Source of the DNA: SZUA-430 sp036840015
GTDB taxonomy: Bacteria > Pseudomonadota > Alphaproteobacteria > Micropepsales > Micropepsaceae
Assembly: GCA_036840015.1 (NCBI GenBank)
Contig: DAISVV010000180.1
Location: forward strand, 1-6,621
DNA: 6,621 bases
Direction: 5' to 3'
The notes beneath the pieces are model-generated. The model was not told the DNA's origin and made no database searches. It saw nothing but the letters and a program-made list of their open reading frames with translations. Position numbers and translations under genes: made by a program. Shown in pieces: positions 1 to 6,539 of the stretch (position 1 is the first letter of the stretch; each line of letters opens with the position of its first letter).

Positions 1-63
1 AACGGACGCACCCCCGCAAAAGAGGCAAAAGATAAGGAAAACAAGCAATAAACGGGACCTTCG
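1..63. other. Sequence downstream of the CBS-pair gene
   Basis: These 63 bases follow the CBS gene stop. They are A-rich on the plus strand (T-rich as the CBS transcript runs out) but hold no stem-loop that would support an intrinsic terminator. No open frame or known element is recognised. Confidence 0.4.
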
Positions 64-498
64 TCAGCCCGCTTGCGCAATGTATTCCTGCATGGAGGAC
101 CGCTCGAGGTCGCTGTCCTCGATCCGCCGCTTCACGACGTCTCCGATCGAGACAATTCCCAGAAGCTCGCCACCCTCGACCACCGGCACATGGCGGAACC
201 GACCCTCGGTCATCATTTCCATGAGGTCCTGGGGCGTATCAGTCAGCCGGCAGGTGGCCACCTCGCGCGTCATGACCTGGCTGACCGGCATGGCCAGCGC
301 CGCCTCGCCATGCCGCGAAATGGCATGCACCACGTCACGCTCGGACACGACGCCGAGCAAACCAGATCCCGCGCCGCTGACGACAACGGCTCCGATCTTG
401 CGGGTAGAGAGCAGGTCGCAGACCTGCCTGATGGTGGCAGTGGGTTGCACGGTTTCGACCCGGGCTCCCTTGTGCTTCAGGATTGCAGCAACGGTCAT
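64..498 (-). CDS. Two-CBS-domain (CBS-pair) protein
   Basis: This is a 144-residue soluble protein made almost only of two CBS domains, at about residues 8-65 and 75-130. Each ends with the usual CBS signature: a V-S-E-R-D-V stretch at 51-56 and a V-S-I-G-D-V stretch at 116-121. CBS pairs (Bateman modules) usually bind adenosine ligands such as AMP, ATP, NAD or S-adenosylmethionine and pass that signal to a partner. No enzymatic domain is attached, so the partner is unknown. The start is the ATG whose complement is at 496-498, preceded by a strong Shine-Dalgarno sequence. The frame stays open upstream to 807, but that extension is basic, Cys/Arg-rich and unlike any CBS protein, so I exclude it. 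The gene is divergent from panB across a 353 bp gap. The family call is firm; the ligand and role are not known. Length is typical of stand-alone alphaproteobacterial CBS-pair proteins. Confidence 0.93.
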   Translation of the reverse strand: MTVAAILKHKGARVETVQPTATIRQVCDLLSTRKIGAVVVSGAGSGLLGVVSERDVVHAISRHGEAALAMPVSQVMTREVATCRLTDTPQDLMEMMTEGRFRHVPVVEGGELLGIVSIGDVVKRRIEDSDLERSSMQEYIAQAG

Positions 499-511
499 GT
501 CATCCTCCCTG
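499..511 (-). promoter_or_regulatory. Strong ribosome binding site of the CBS-pair gene
   Basis: Read on the minus strand, the bases before the ATG are AGGGAGGATGAC. The GGAGG core sits five bases from the start codon, a near-ideal Shine-Dalgarno arrangement. This decides the start: the longer open frame reaching to 807 would bury this signal inside coding sequence. The ATG inside the site (GGATGAC) is out of frame with the CBS protein. Confidence 0.8.
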
Positions 512-666
512 GAAGGGCGGCAGGCGCACTGGTAACGCCGGAAGACAAGAACCTGCGAGCCAGCGGCCGAGGCCAATGACGTGAAGTGTGCGCCCAAAAG
601 CACCGCATGGCAATCCGGATCTGCAGCTGCAGTTGCCCTCAGCGCGCGCAACAAGCGGCAACCAAG

Positions 667-680
667 GTCCGTACACGGAC
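667..680. promoter_or_regulatory. Candidate operator: 6-2-6 inverted repeat
   Basis: The sequence GTCCGT-AC-ACGGAC is a perfect inverted repeat of two 6-base half-sites around a two-base centre. It sits near the middle of the divergent intergenic region, about 170 bp from each start codon. Such dyads are typical of binding sites for dimeric regulators. As RNA it could form only a short 5 bp stem with a 4-base loop and no U-tract, so a terminator is unlikely. No regulator gene is adjacent. A chance occurrence in GC-rich DNA is possible. Confidence 0.35.
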
Positions 681-777
681 AGCTTCCAAGCCCCTGCCAG
701 CCCGCGCCCTGCCTCACGTCGCGCGGTGAATCGCGACAGACCCAGGGAAAACGACAACCATTAACGCGATCACCTTG

Positions 778-785
778 TATAAAAT
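778..785 (+). promoter_or_regulatory. panB: Candidate -10 element of the panB promoter
   Basis: TATAAAAT is the best match to a sigma-70-type -10 box in the gap and lies in its AT-rich part, 66 bases before the panB ATG. That would give a leader of roughly 60 bases. No convincing -35 box is present at 16-18 bp spacing; the nearest GACA-containing hexamer (751-756) is too far for this -10. The assignment is therefore weak. Confidence 0.3.
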
Positions 786-851
786 CGATGCTGTTTCCTG
801 CCTCCAATCATTGTATTTTGCGCCGCAGCAAACATGTGACGGTTACGCCCC

Positions 852-1685
852 ATGAGCACTGAGTCGAAGCAAGCGCCAGCTGGCCCCAAGGCCCTGACCG
901 TCCCGGACATCATCGCACGCAAGGGCAAGGCGCCCATTGTCTGCCTTACCGCCTATTCCACCCCGCAGGCAGAAACCGTCGACGCGCATTGCGACCTCGT
1001 GCTCGTCGGCGACAGCGTCGCCATGGTCGTCCACGGCCTGCCCTCCACCATCGGCGCCACGCTCGAGATGATGATCATGCATGGAGCTGCCGTTCGCCGC
1101 GGGCTCAAGCGGGCGCTCATGGTCGTCGACATGCCGTTCGGCAGCTACGAGGAAAGCCCCGAGCAGGCGTTCCGCAACTGCGCCCGCGTCATGGCCGAGA
1201 CAGGCTGCGCCGCCGTCAAGATCGAGGGTGGCGAGCGCATGCGCGACACGATCCGCTTCCTCACCGATCGCGGCATCCCCGTCATGGCGCATGTCGGCCT
1301 CACGCCGCAGTCGGTGAACGTTTTTGGCGGCTTCAAGCTGCAGGGAAAGCGCGATGACGCCACCCGCGTCGAAGCCGACGCCCGTGCCGTCACCACAGCC
1401 GGCGCCTTCTCGGTCGTCCTCGAGAAGATCCCCGCCGGCCTCGCCGAACGCATCACGCGCGAGACACCCATCCCCACGATCGGGATCGGCGCATCGCCCG
1501 CCTGCGACGGCCAGATCCTGGTCATCGACGACATCCTCGGCCACTACGCCGGCTTCCGCCCCAAATTCGTCAGGCGCTATGCCGAACTGGGAACCCTGGC
1601 CGCCGAGGCCGTCGCCGCCTACGCCGCCGATGTCCGTGCGCGCCGCTTCCCCGGACCCGAGCACACCTTCCAGGACGCAGAGTGA
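852..1685 (+). CDS. panB: 3-methyl-2-oxobutanoate hydroxymethyltransferase (ketopantoate hydroxymethyltransferase)
   Basis: PanB transfers a hydroxymethyl group from 5,10-methylenetetrahydrofolate to 2-oxoisovalerate to make ketopantoate, the first committed step of pantothenate and coenzyme A synthesis. It is a cytosolic Mg-dependent TIM-barrel enzyme. The 277-residue product matches the family length and carries its hallmarks in order: the TVPDI opening (16-20), PIVCLTAY (28-35), G-D-S (53-55) with metal ligand Asp54, VVDMPFGSY (91-99) with Asp93, VKIEGG (122-127) with Glu125, HVGLTPQS (147-154), VLEKIP (189-194) with the presumed catalytic Glu191, and GIGASPACDGQ (211-221). All expected metal and catalytic residues are present. 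The ATG at 852 places the TVPDI motif about 15 residues in, as usual. Its Shine-Dalgarno sequence is poor. The gene overlaps panC by 4 bp, so the two are almost certainly one operon. Confidence 0.97.
   Translation: MSTESKQAPAGPKALTVPDIIARKGKAPIVCLTAYSTPQAETVDAHCDLVLVGDSVAMVVHGLPSTIGATLEMMIMHGAAVRRGLKRALMVVDMPFGSYEESPEQAFRNCARVMAETGCAAVKIEGGERMRDTIRFLTDRGIPVMAHVGLTPQSVNVFGGFKLQGKRDDATRVEADARAVTTAGAFSVVLEKIPAGLAERITRETPIPTIGIGASPACDGQILVIDDILGHYAGFRPKFVRRYAELGTLAAEAVAAYAADVRARRFPGPEHTFQDAE
1672..1685 (+). promoter_or_regulatory. panC: panC ribosome binding site and GTGA start/stop overlap
   Basis: AGGA at 1672-1675 lies six bases before a GTG at 1682-1684. That GTG overlaps the panB stop TGA (1683-1685) as GTGA. 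The good spacing and the classic four-base overlap favour GTG 1682 as the panC start, probably with translational coupling to panB. In-frame ATG codons at 1691 and 1706 are alternatives. Confidence 0.55.
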
Positions 1686-2551
1686 TTTCGATGCCCGCAC
1701 CCCGCATGAAAACCGTCCGCACGGTCGCCGAGCTTCGCCACGCCGTGGCGAACTGGAAGACATCCGGCGAGAAGTCGACCCTCGTCCCCACGATGGGCGC
1801 CCTGCACCAGGGCCACCTCGAGATCGTCCGCATGGCGCGAACGCTGGCCCAGCGCACAATCGTGTCGATCTTCGTGAACCCGATCCAGTTCAACAACCCG
1901 AGCGACCTCGCCAACTACCCTCGCACCCTCGAGGCCGACGGACGCATGCTCGATGCGGCGGGCGTCGACCTTCTCTTCGCGCCCGAGCAGTCCGACATGT
2001 ACCCTGAGGGCTTTTCAACCAAGGTCAGCGTAGCCCGCCTGAGTGACGGCCTGTGCGGCGCGTTTCGCCCGGGCCACTTCGAGGGCGTGGCCACGGTCGT
2101 GGCCAAGCTCTTCAACCAGTCCGGTGCCGACTTTGCCGTCCTAGGGGAGAAGGACTACCAGCAACTCCATGTCGTCCGCCGGATGACCACCGACCTCGAC
2201 ATCCCGATCGGCATCGTTGCCCACCCGACGGTGCGCGAACCTGACGGGCTTGCGATGTCCTCGCGCAACACGCGCCTGACGCCCGACGAGCGCCGCGTTG
2301 CCCCCGAACTCGCGCGCCAGCTCTACCGCGCCGCCGACGCCTTCCGCGCCGGCAAGCCCGCCGCCGGCATCTATGCCGACGCCCGCACCGCAATCCTCGC
2401 CGCCGGGTTCTCGTCGGTCGAATATTTCGAACTGCGTGCCGAGCGCGACCTGATGCCCCTTCAGTCGCTTACCGAACCCGCACGCCTGCTTGTGGCGGCA
2501 AATCTCGGGCGCGTGCGCCTCATCGACAACATTCCCGTCGCGCGAACCTGA
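1682..2551 (+). CDS. panC: Pantoate--beta-alanine ligase (pantothenate synthetase)
   Basis: PanC joins pantoate and beta-alanine with ATP, through a pantoyl-adenylate intermediate, to give pantothenate. It is a cytosolic nucleotidyltransferase-fold enzyme, usually a dimer. The 289-residue product shows the family motifs: PTMGALHQGH (36-45) with the HxGH nucleotide-binding signature at His42 and His45, FVNPIQF (64-70), MYP (106-108), RPGHFEGVATVV (129-140), GEKDYQQL (155-162), and DGLAMSSRN (188-196), the KMSKS-like loop. All are intact. After SSRN the usual Y-L is replaced by T-R-L, a mild variation. Three in-frame starts exist: GTG 1682, ATG 1691 (286 residues) and ATG 1706 (281 residues). 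I chose GTG 1682 for its Shine-Dalgarno and overlap with panB; homologs often begin near the third one, so the N-terminus is uncertain by up to eight residues. panD is not in the window. Confidence 0.96.
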   Translation: MISMPAPRMKTVRTVAELRHAVANWKTSGEKSTLVPTMGALHQGHLEIVRMARTLAQRTIVSIFVNPIQFNNPSDLANYPRTLEADGRMLDAAGVDLLFAPEQSDMYPEGFSTKVSVARLSDGLCGAFRPGHFEGVATVVAKLFNQSGADFAVLGEKDYQQLHVVRRMTTDLDIPIGIVAHPTVREPDGLAMSSRNTRLTPDERRVAPELARQLYRAADAFRAGKPAAGIYADARTAILAAGFSSVEYFELRAERDLMPLQSLTEPARLLVAANLGRVRLIDNIPVART

Positions 2552-2565
2552 CAGGCGGCAGCACC

Positions 2566-3258
2566 GTGTGCGGACGCTTCACCCAGGCATTTTCCTACGC
2601 TGACCTCCACGCCTATTTCAGCTTCTTCGGCCAGCCTCTGGGGAACCTCGAACCGCGCTACAGCATCTGCCCCACGCAGGACATCGTCGTCGCGCTCGCC
2701 GACGGCCCGCGCACGCACCGCCTCGAGCGCATGCGCTGGGGCCTCGTGCCGACATGGTGGAAGAAACCCCTGAAGGAACTGCCTTCGACCTTCAACGCAC
2801 GCGCCGAGACTGTTGCCGAGAAACCGACCTTCCGTGCCGCCTTCAGGACCCGACGCTGCATCATCCCGGCGACTGGCACCTATGAATGGCAGGATCGGCC
2901 CGACGGCAAGCAGCCCTGGTACTTTACGCCGGCGCAGGGCCCCGTGTTCCTGATCGCCGCTCTCTGGGAAGAGGCGGCCCACCCCGAGCATCAGGGCCAT
3001 GTCATCCGCTCGGCAACCATGGTCATCACCGACGCCAACACATTCGTGGGCCAGTACCACGACCGCATGCCCGTGCTCCTGACACGCGAAACGATGCAGG
3101 ACTGGCTTTCAGGCGCGGCAGGCCACGAACTCATGAAACCGGCCGCAGGCGACCTGATAAAGGCCCATCCCGTATCCCGCCGCCTCAACAATGCACGCGT
3201 CAGGGATGAGGAAACACTGGTCACGCCCGTCGCAATCCAGGCCGACCTTCTGGGCTAG
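2566..3258 (+). CDS. SRAP-domain protein (YedK/HMCES family), abasic-site DNA-protein crosslinker
   Basis: This 230-residue protein belongs to the SRAP family (SOS response-associated peptidase; E. coli YedK, human HMCES). Family members shield abasic sites in single-stranded DNA by forming a stable thiazolidine crosslink through Cys2 once the initiator Met is removed. All key positions are present: the MCGRFT start with Cys2, FNARAET (76-82) with Asn77, RCIIPATGTYEW (97-108) with Glu107, and YHDRMPV (164-170) with His165. Length is usual for the family. The start is a GTG; it is fixed by the need for Cys at position 2, and a weak AGGCGG at 2553-2558 can serve as ribosome binding site. It lies 14 bp after panC on the same strand, so probably shares its transcript. 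Its stop codon overlaps that of the convergent GGDEF-EAL gene. No LexA box was recognised before it. The in vivo role here is inferred from the family. Confidence 0.95.
   Translation: MCGRFTQAFSYADLHAYFSFFGQPLGNLEPRYSICPTQDIVVALADGPRTHRLERMRWGLVPTWWKKPLKELPSTFNARAETVAEKPTFRAAFRTRRCIIPATGTYEWQDRPDGKQPWYFTPAQGPVFLIAALWEEAAHPEHQGHVIRSATMVITDANTFVGQYHDRMPVLLTRETMQDWLSGAAGHELMKPAAGDLIKAHPVSRRLNNARVRDEETLVTPVAIQADLLG
3255..3258. other. Overlapping convergent stop codons (CTAG)
   Basis: The tetranucleotide CTAG holds both stop codons. The SRAP gene ends with TAG at 3256-3258 on the plus strand. The GGDEF-EAL gene ends with TAG read from 3257 down to 3255 on the minus strand. There is no intergenic space and hence no dedicated terminator between these converging genes, so each transcript should run into the antisense of the other unless it ends inside coding sequence. 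Confidence 0.9.
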
Positions 3259-6200
3259 GCGCGGCGCCGCTCGGCCTCGGGAGCAGGTGCCCCGGCCATG
3301 TCGACCACGATCTCGGTCGACGGTTTCCCGTAGAGATAGCCCTGTCCGTAATGCGCCCCGTGCGCCCTCAGATACGCCGCCACCTCGGCAGTCTCGATGC
3401 CCTCGGCCGTGACCTTGAGATACATCGCGCTGGCAATGCCCAGGATCGCATTGACCAGCGTCGCCCGGCCCGGATCAACGCCTTCAAGGTCCTGCGTGAA
3501 GGACCGGTCGATCTTCAGCTTCGAGATCGGCAGGTTCCGCAGCAGCGCCAGCGACGAATAGCCAACACCGAAATCATCAAGCGCAATCTGGATTCCGCAC
3601 GCCTTGAGCAGCATGAGCATCGGACGTGCCCGATCAAGATCGCCCATCGAGGTCGTCTCGGTAATCTCGACTTCAAGCAGGTGCGGCGGGAACCCGATCA
3701 GTTCGAGCTCCTCGATCAGCTGCTTGGCAAAGGCCGGGTTCTCGATCTGCGCCGGTACAAGGTTGAGCGACAGCGTCGTGTCGAAGCCTCCGGCCACATG
3801 CTTGCTGCAGGCAGCCCGCAGCATCAGCCAGAACAGCTTCTCGACCATGCCGGCATCTTCCGCGATCTTCACGAACTCTGCCGGCGGCACGCTGCCACGT
3901 ACCGGATGGTTCCAGCGCGCCAGCACTTCGTGGCCTGCAACCTTCCCCGTCTCAAGGTCGACAAAGGGCTGGAAGTAGGGCTGGAGGCTTCCGTCATCCA
4001 TCGCCACCTTGAGTTCCGTCTCAAGCTCGGCGCGGTGGCGCATGCCTTCGTCGGCCAGTGCATCGAACACCTTCGCGCCCGACCGGTTGGCCTTGGCCCT
4101 GTACATCGCCGCATCCGCGCAATGAAGCACTTCCTGGAACGACGACCCATCGCGCGGGTACAGGGAAATGCCGATCGACGCACCCACCGAAAGAAGGTGC
4201 CCGTCACACTTGATCGGCTGCGACAGCTCCTCGATGATCCGGTGCGCAAGGTCAAGCGCACCTTCCTCGTCGACCGACGCATGCGCCTCTGTCAGGATGG
4301 CAAACTCGTCACCGCCCATGCGCGAGACCGTATAGTCGCCGCGGACGGTGGCCTGAAGCCGGTCCGACACGACCCTGAGAACCGCATCACCAACCGCATG
4401 ACCAAACGTGTCATTGATGGGCTTGAAGCGGTCCAGATCCACGAGCAGAAGCGCGAACTTGGCCTCCGGATGGTCGGTCCGGGCCTCGAACTCTTCAAGC
4501 AGGTCGCGCCGGTTGCCAAGCCCGGTCAGCGGATCGCGCTTGGCAAGCCGCACCGTGCTTTCCTCGTTGCTCCGCCTGCGGTCAGAATCCCGCCGCATCC
4601 CCAGGAGCTCGCCGAGCGCAACTGTCACCAATGCAAGCTCTTCACGGAATGCCTCCGGATCCATCTCGCCGGCCACCAGCAGCGCCCCCATGGGATCGAG
4701 CCCGTTGCCGATGGGGATCGCGGTAAAGCTGGTTGCGCCCAGCTGCCGCGCCGTCAGTCCGCCGAACAGCTCGTTCTGCTTGAACGCGTCGAGCAGCAGC
4801 CCATGCATCCCGTCCAGGTTGACAACCCGCGGCAGCGTGCCGGCATCGATCTCGCCCGCAAGGCTGTCCTTGCGTGAATACCCGAGCATCAAGCCCCATG
4901 TACTGCGATCACGGCTGTGGCCAAGTTCGACGACAAGCGACGCCGCCACGCCCATCACGTCATTGAGGACCTCGAGCAGCGGCGGCAGGCTGCGGTAGAT
5001 CGCGCCTTGCAACATCGCCTCGGACCGGACCGACGCAAGGCTGCGCTCGACACGCATGCGCCGCTGCTGGCGCATCTCCATCTGCTTGCGCTCGGAGATG
5101 TCGTGCGCGATCCCGACGTGCCGGTCGACCTGGCCGGCATCGCCCGTCAGCGAGGTTATGCAGGCATCGATCCAGAACAGGCTGCCATCTGCCGCCTTGT
5201 TGCAGATCTCGCCCCGCCAGAAGCCGCTCTTCTCAAGCCTTTGCCACATCGCCTCGAAGAATGCCGCATCGTGCATGCCCGAATTCAGGATCCGGTGGGA
5301 CTGTCCGATCACTTCGCTTCGCGAGTAACCGCTGACCTTGAGGAACTGGTCGTTCACCTGCAGGATGCGCCCCTTGGCGTCGGTCACCGAAAAGATCGCG
5401 TACAGGTCAAGTGCCCGCTGGTACGACGCCAGGTTTTCGTTCAGCCGCTGCGACTGCGCGAGCGCCTGCCCGACCCGGTCCATCTGCGCCCTGCTCACGC
5501 TGAACAGGGGCACGAGAAGCGAAACCGCGATCAGGACCCCGAGCACGCCTGTCACCGCATCGAGCATCAGGCCCGACCCGTCGGCCATTCGCTCTTCCTC
5601 CGCCGCGGCGCTGCCGCCACGCATCCGCTCGATGACGGGCGCGAACTCGTCGATGGCATTTCCAAGCGCCTCGGCGCGGGCCGCACGCTGCGGGCCGGTG
5701 GCCCGCTGCAGGGCTGCACTCGCCGACCGCACGCGCTCCCATGCCCCGTCGAATGTGACCATCGGCGGGAGGGCCTCGAGGGAACCCAGCCGCCCCTCGT
5801 GTCGCGTCCGATAGGACACGATCAGCCAGCGCGCATTCGCCTGGTGCGCCATCGCAACGTTGACGGCCCGCGTGAAGGCCAACTCACGGGCACCGCCCGC
5901 ATCATCGATGAACGCCAGGCGCCCTGACATCTCGACGACGCCCCGCAGGCGCGTGAGGGACTGGGTCACCTCGCCAGCCTTTGCGGCTTCGTCAGACAGG
6001 ACGTGATGATGGGCGTCGCGTGCAAGTGCCCCAAGGGTCAGGACAAGGGCGAGAACCATGACCCCCTGCAGCAAGACCTTGCGCGAAGCACGCGCGGCTT
6101 CCTCATCGCGTCCCATCCGCACGCGCTCAACGGCGTGTTCGACGCGCACCAGCATCAGGCTGACGACCGCACCAATGCCACCCAGCACGACAGCGTTCAG

Positions 6201-6539
6201 GAAGTCCGGATCGAGGCTGGTGAAAACTCGCTTCGCCTCGTCAAGCAGCGGATAGAGTGAACACGCAACGGCAAGCAGGACGATGAAGAGGATGAAGGCG
6301 CTGGCGAATTGCCCGCCGCTCACCGCAACAGTGCCCCGGCGCCAAATCACTGCAAAGGCCAGGAACACCAGCGCGCCACTCACGCCAACGACCACGCCCC
6401 GCGCCAGCGCAAGCAACTGCTCGGTTGTCTGCCCTGCCGCAGGATCGAAAAGCATGAACGAAGCCACCCGCTCCGCCGCCAGGATGGCAACGAAGATCCA
6501 GGCAGCCATGAGCCGCGTGCGCGTCTGTTCGTCCCTCAT
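3255..6539 (-). CDS. Membrane-bound PAS-GAF-GGDEF-EAL protein (putative dual diguanylate cyclase/c-di-GMP phosphodiesterase)
   Basis: This 1094-residue inner-membrane protein should make and/or break cyclic-di-GMP. Predicted membrane helices lie near residues 11-31, 44-66, 77-97, 113-133 and 155-174; then comes a largely helical, presumably periplasmic stretch (175-325) and a sixth helix (326-347). Charges fit a cytoplasmic N-terminus. A PAS/PAC domain follows (about 375-485), then a GAF-like region (about 505-648). The GGDEF domain (about 665-825) has an intact GGDEF at 742-746, the DLDRFK metal site (Asp701) and FGH at 712-714. Its product-inhibition site is altered: Arg733 is followed at the expected Asp position by Tyr736. 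The EAL domain (about 836-1080) reads E-V-L at 871-873 but keeps Asn926, Glu958, Asp988-Asp989, Lys1009, Glu1046, Glu1049 and Gln1066, so phosphodiesterase activity is plausible. The start is the first ATG after an in-frame stop; its Shine-Dalgarno is weak, and Met11 is an alternative. Which activity dominates cannot be read from sequence. Confidence 0.93.
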   Translation of the reverse strand: MRDEQTRTRLMAAWIFVAILAAERVASFMLFDPAAGQTTEQLLALARGVVVGVSGALVFLAFAVIWRRGTVAVSGGQFASAFILFIVLLAVACSLYPLLDEAKRVFTSLDPDFLNAVVLGGIGAVVSLMLVRVEHAVERVRMGRDEEAARASRKVLLQGVMVLALVLTLGALARDAHHHVLSDEAAKAGEVTQSLTRLRGVVEMSGRLAFIDDAGGARELAFTRAVNVAMAHQANARWLIVSYRTRHEGRLGSLEALPPMVTFDGAWERVRSASAALQRATGPQRAARAEALGNAIDEFAPVIERMRGGSAAAEEERMADGSGLMLDAVTGVLGVLIAVSLLVPLFSVSRAQMDRVGQALAQSQRLNENLASYQRALDLYAIFSVTDAKGRILQVNDQFLKVSGYSRSEVIGQSHRILNSGMHDAAFFEAMWQRLEKSGFWRGEICNKAADGSLFWIDACITSLTGDAGQVDRHVGIAHDISERKQMEMRQQRRMRVERSLASVRSEAMLQGAIYRSLPPLLEVLNDVMGVAASLVVELGHSRDRSTWGLMLGYSRKDSLAGEIDAGTLPRVVNLDGMHGLLLDAFKQNELFGGLTARQLGATSFTAIPIGNGLDPMGALLVAGEMDPEAFREELALVTVALGELLGMRRDSDRRRSNEESTVRLAKRDPLTGLGNRRDLLEEFEARTDHPEAKFALLLVDLDRFKPINDTFGHAVGDAVLRVVSDRLQATVRGDYTVSRMGGDEFAILTEAHASVDEEGALDLAHRIIEELSQPIKCDGHLLSVGASIGISLYPRDGSSFQEVLHCADAAMYRAKANRSGAKVFDALADEGMRHRAELETELKVAMDDGSLQPYFQPFVDLETGKVAGHEVLARWNHPVRGSVPPAEFVKIAEDAGMVEKLFWLMLRAACSKHVAGGFDTTLSLNLVPAQIENPAFAKQLIEELELIGFPPHLLEVEITETTSMGDLDRARPMLMLLKACGIQIALDDFGVGYSSLALLRNLPISKLKIDRSFTQDLEGVDPGRATLVNAILGIASAMYLKVTAEGIETAEVAAYLRAHGAHYGQGYLYGKPSTEIVVDMAGAPAPEAERRRA

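Larger units (their letters stand above)
499..851. other. Divergent intergenic region between the CBS-pair gene and panB
   Basis: This 353 bp gap must hold the promoters of the minus-strand CBS gene and the plus-strand panB cluster. The panB-proximal part (about 750-835) is clearly more AT-rich than the rest, as expected of a promoter. Open frames crossing it (an upstream extension of the CBS frame, and a plus-strand frame at 581-862 that runs into panB) have no ribosome binding site or recognisable protein character. Notable content: an inverted repeat at 667-680, a perfect 12 bp palindrome at 621-632, a GTTGCC/GGCAAC inverted repeat at 632-662, and two TTGTAT copies 36 bp apart (775-780 and 811-816). 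I see no tRNA, no riboswitch I can recognise and no clear intrinsic terminator. Confidence 0.7.

Noticed and set aside
73..579. Plus-strand open frames opposite the CBS gene (168 and 151 residues)
   Set aside because: They are antisense to a well-supported CBS-pair gene, have no family features, and are typical GC-rich shadow frames.
499..807. Upstream extension of the CBS-protein reading frame (total 247 residues)
   Set aside because: The added 103 residues are Cys/Arg-rich without domain character and would run over a strong ribosome binding site directly before the ATG at 498.
811..816. Second TTGTAT copy as a promoter element with the copy at 775-780
   Set aside because: Spacing of 36 bp does not fit a -35/-10 pair, and neither copy pairs with a good partner box.
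581..862. Plus-strand 93-residue frame running into panB
   Set aside because: No ribosome binding site, low-complexity basic product, crosses the AT-rich putative promoter and overlaps the panB start.
843..1859. 338-residue minus-strand frame opposite panB
   Set aside because: Gly/Asp/Arg-rich translation of the antisense strand of a conserved gene; no recognisable domain.
3351..4877. 508-residue plus-strand frame opposite the GGDEF-EAL gene
   Set aside because: Its length is explained by high GC content; the opposite frame has complete GAF, GGDEF and EAL motifs, while this one is Arg/His/Gln-rich with no domain.
4917..5927. 336-residue plus-strand frame opposite the PAS and membrane regions
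   Set aside because: Same reason: antisense shadow with no ribosome binding site or family signature.
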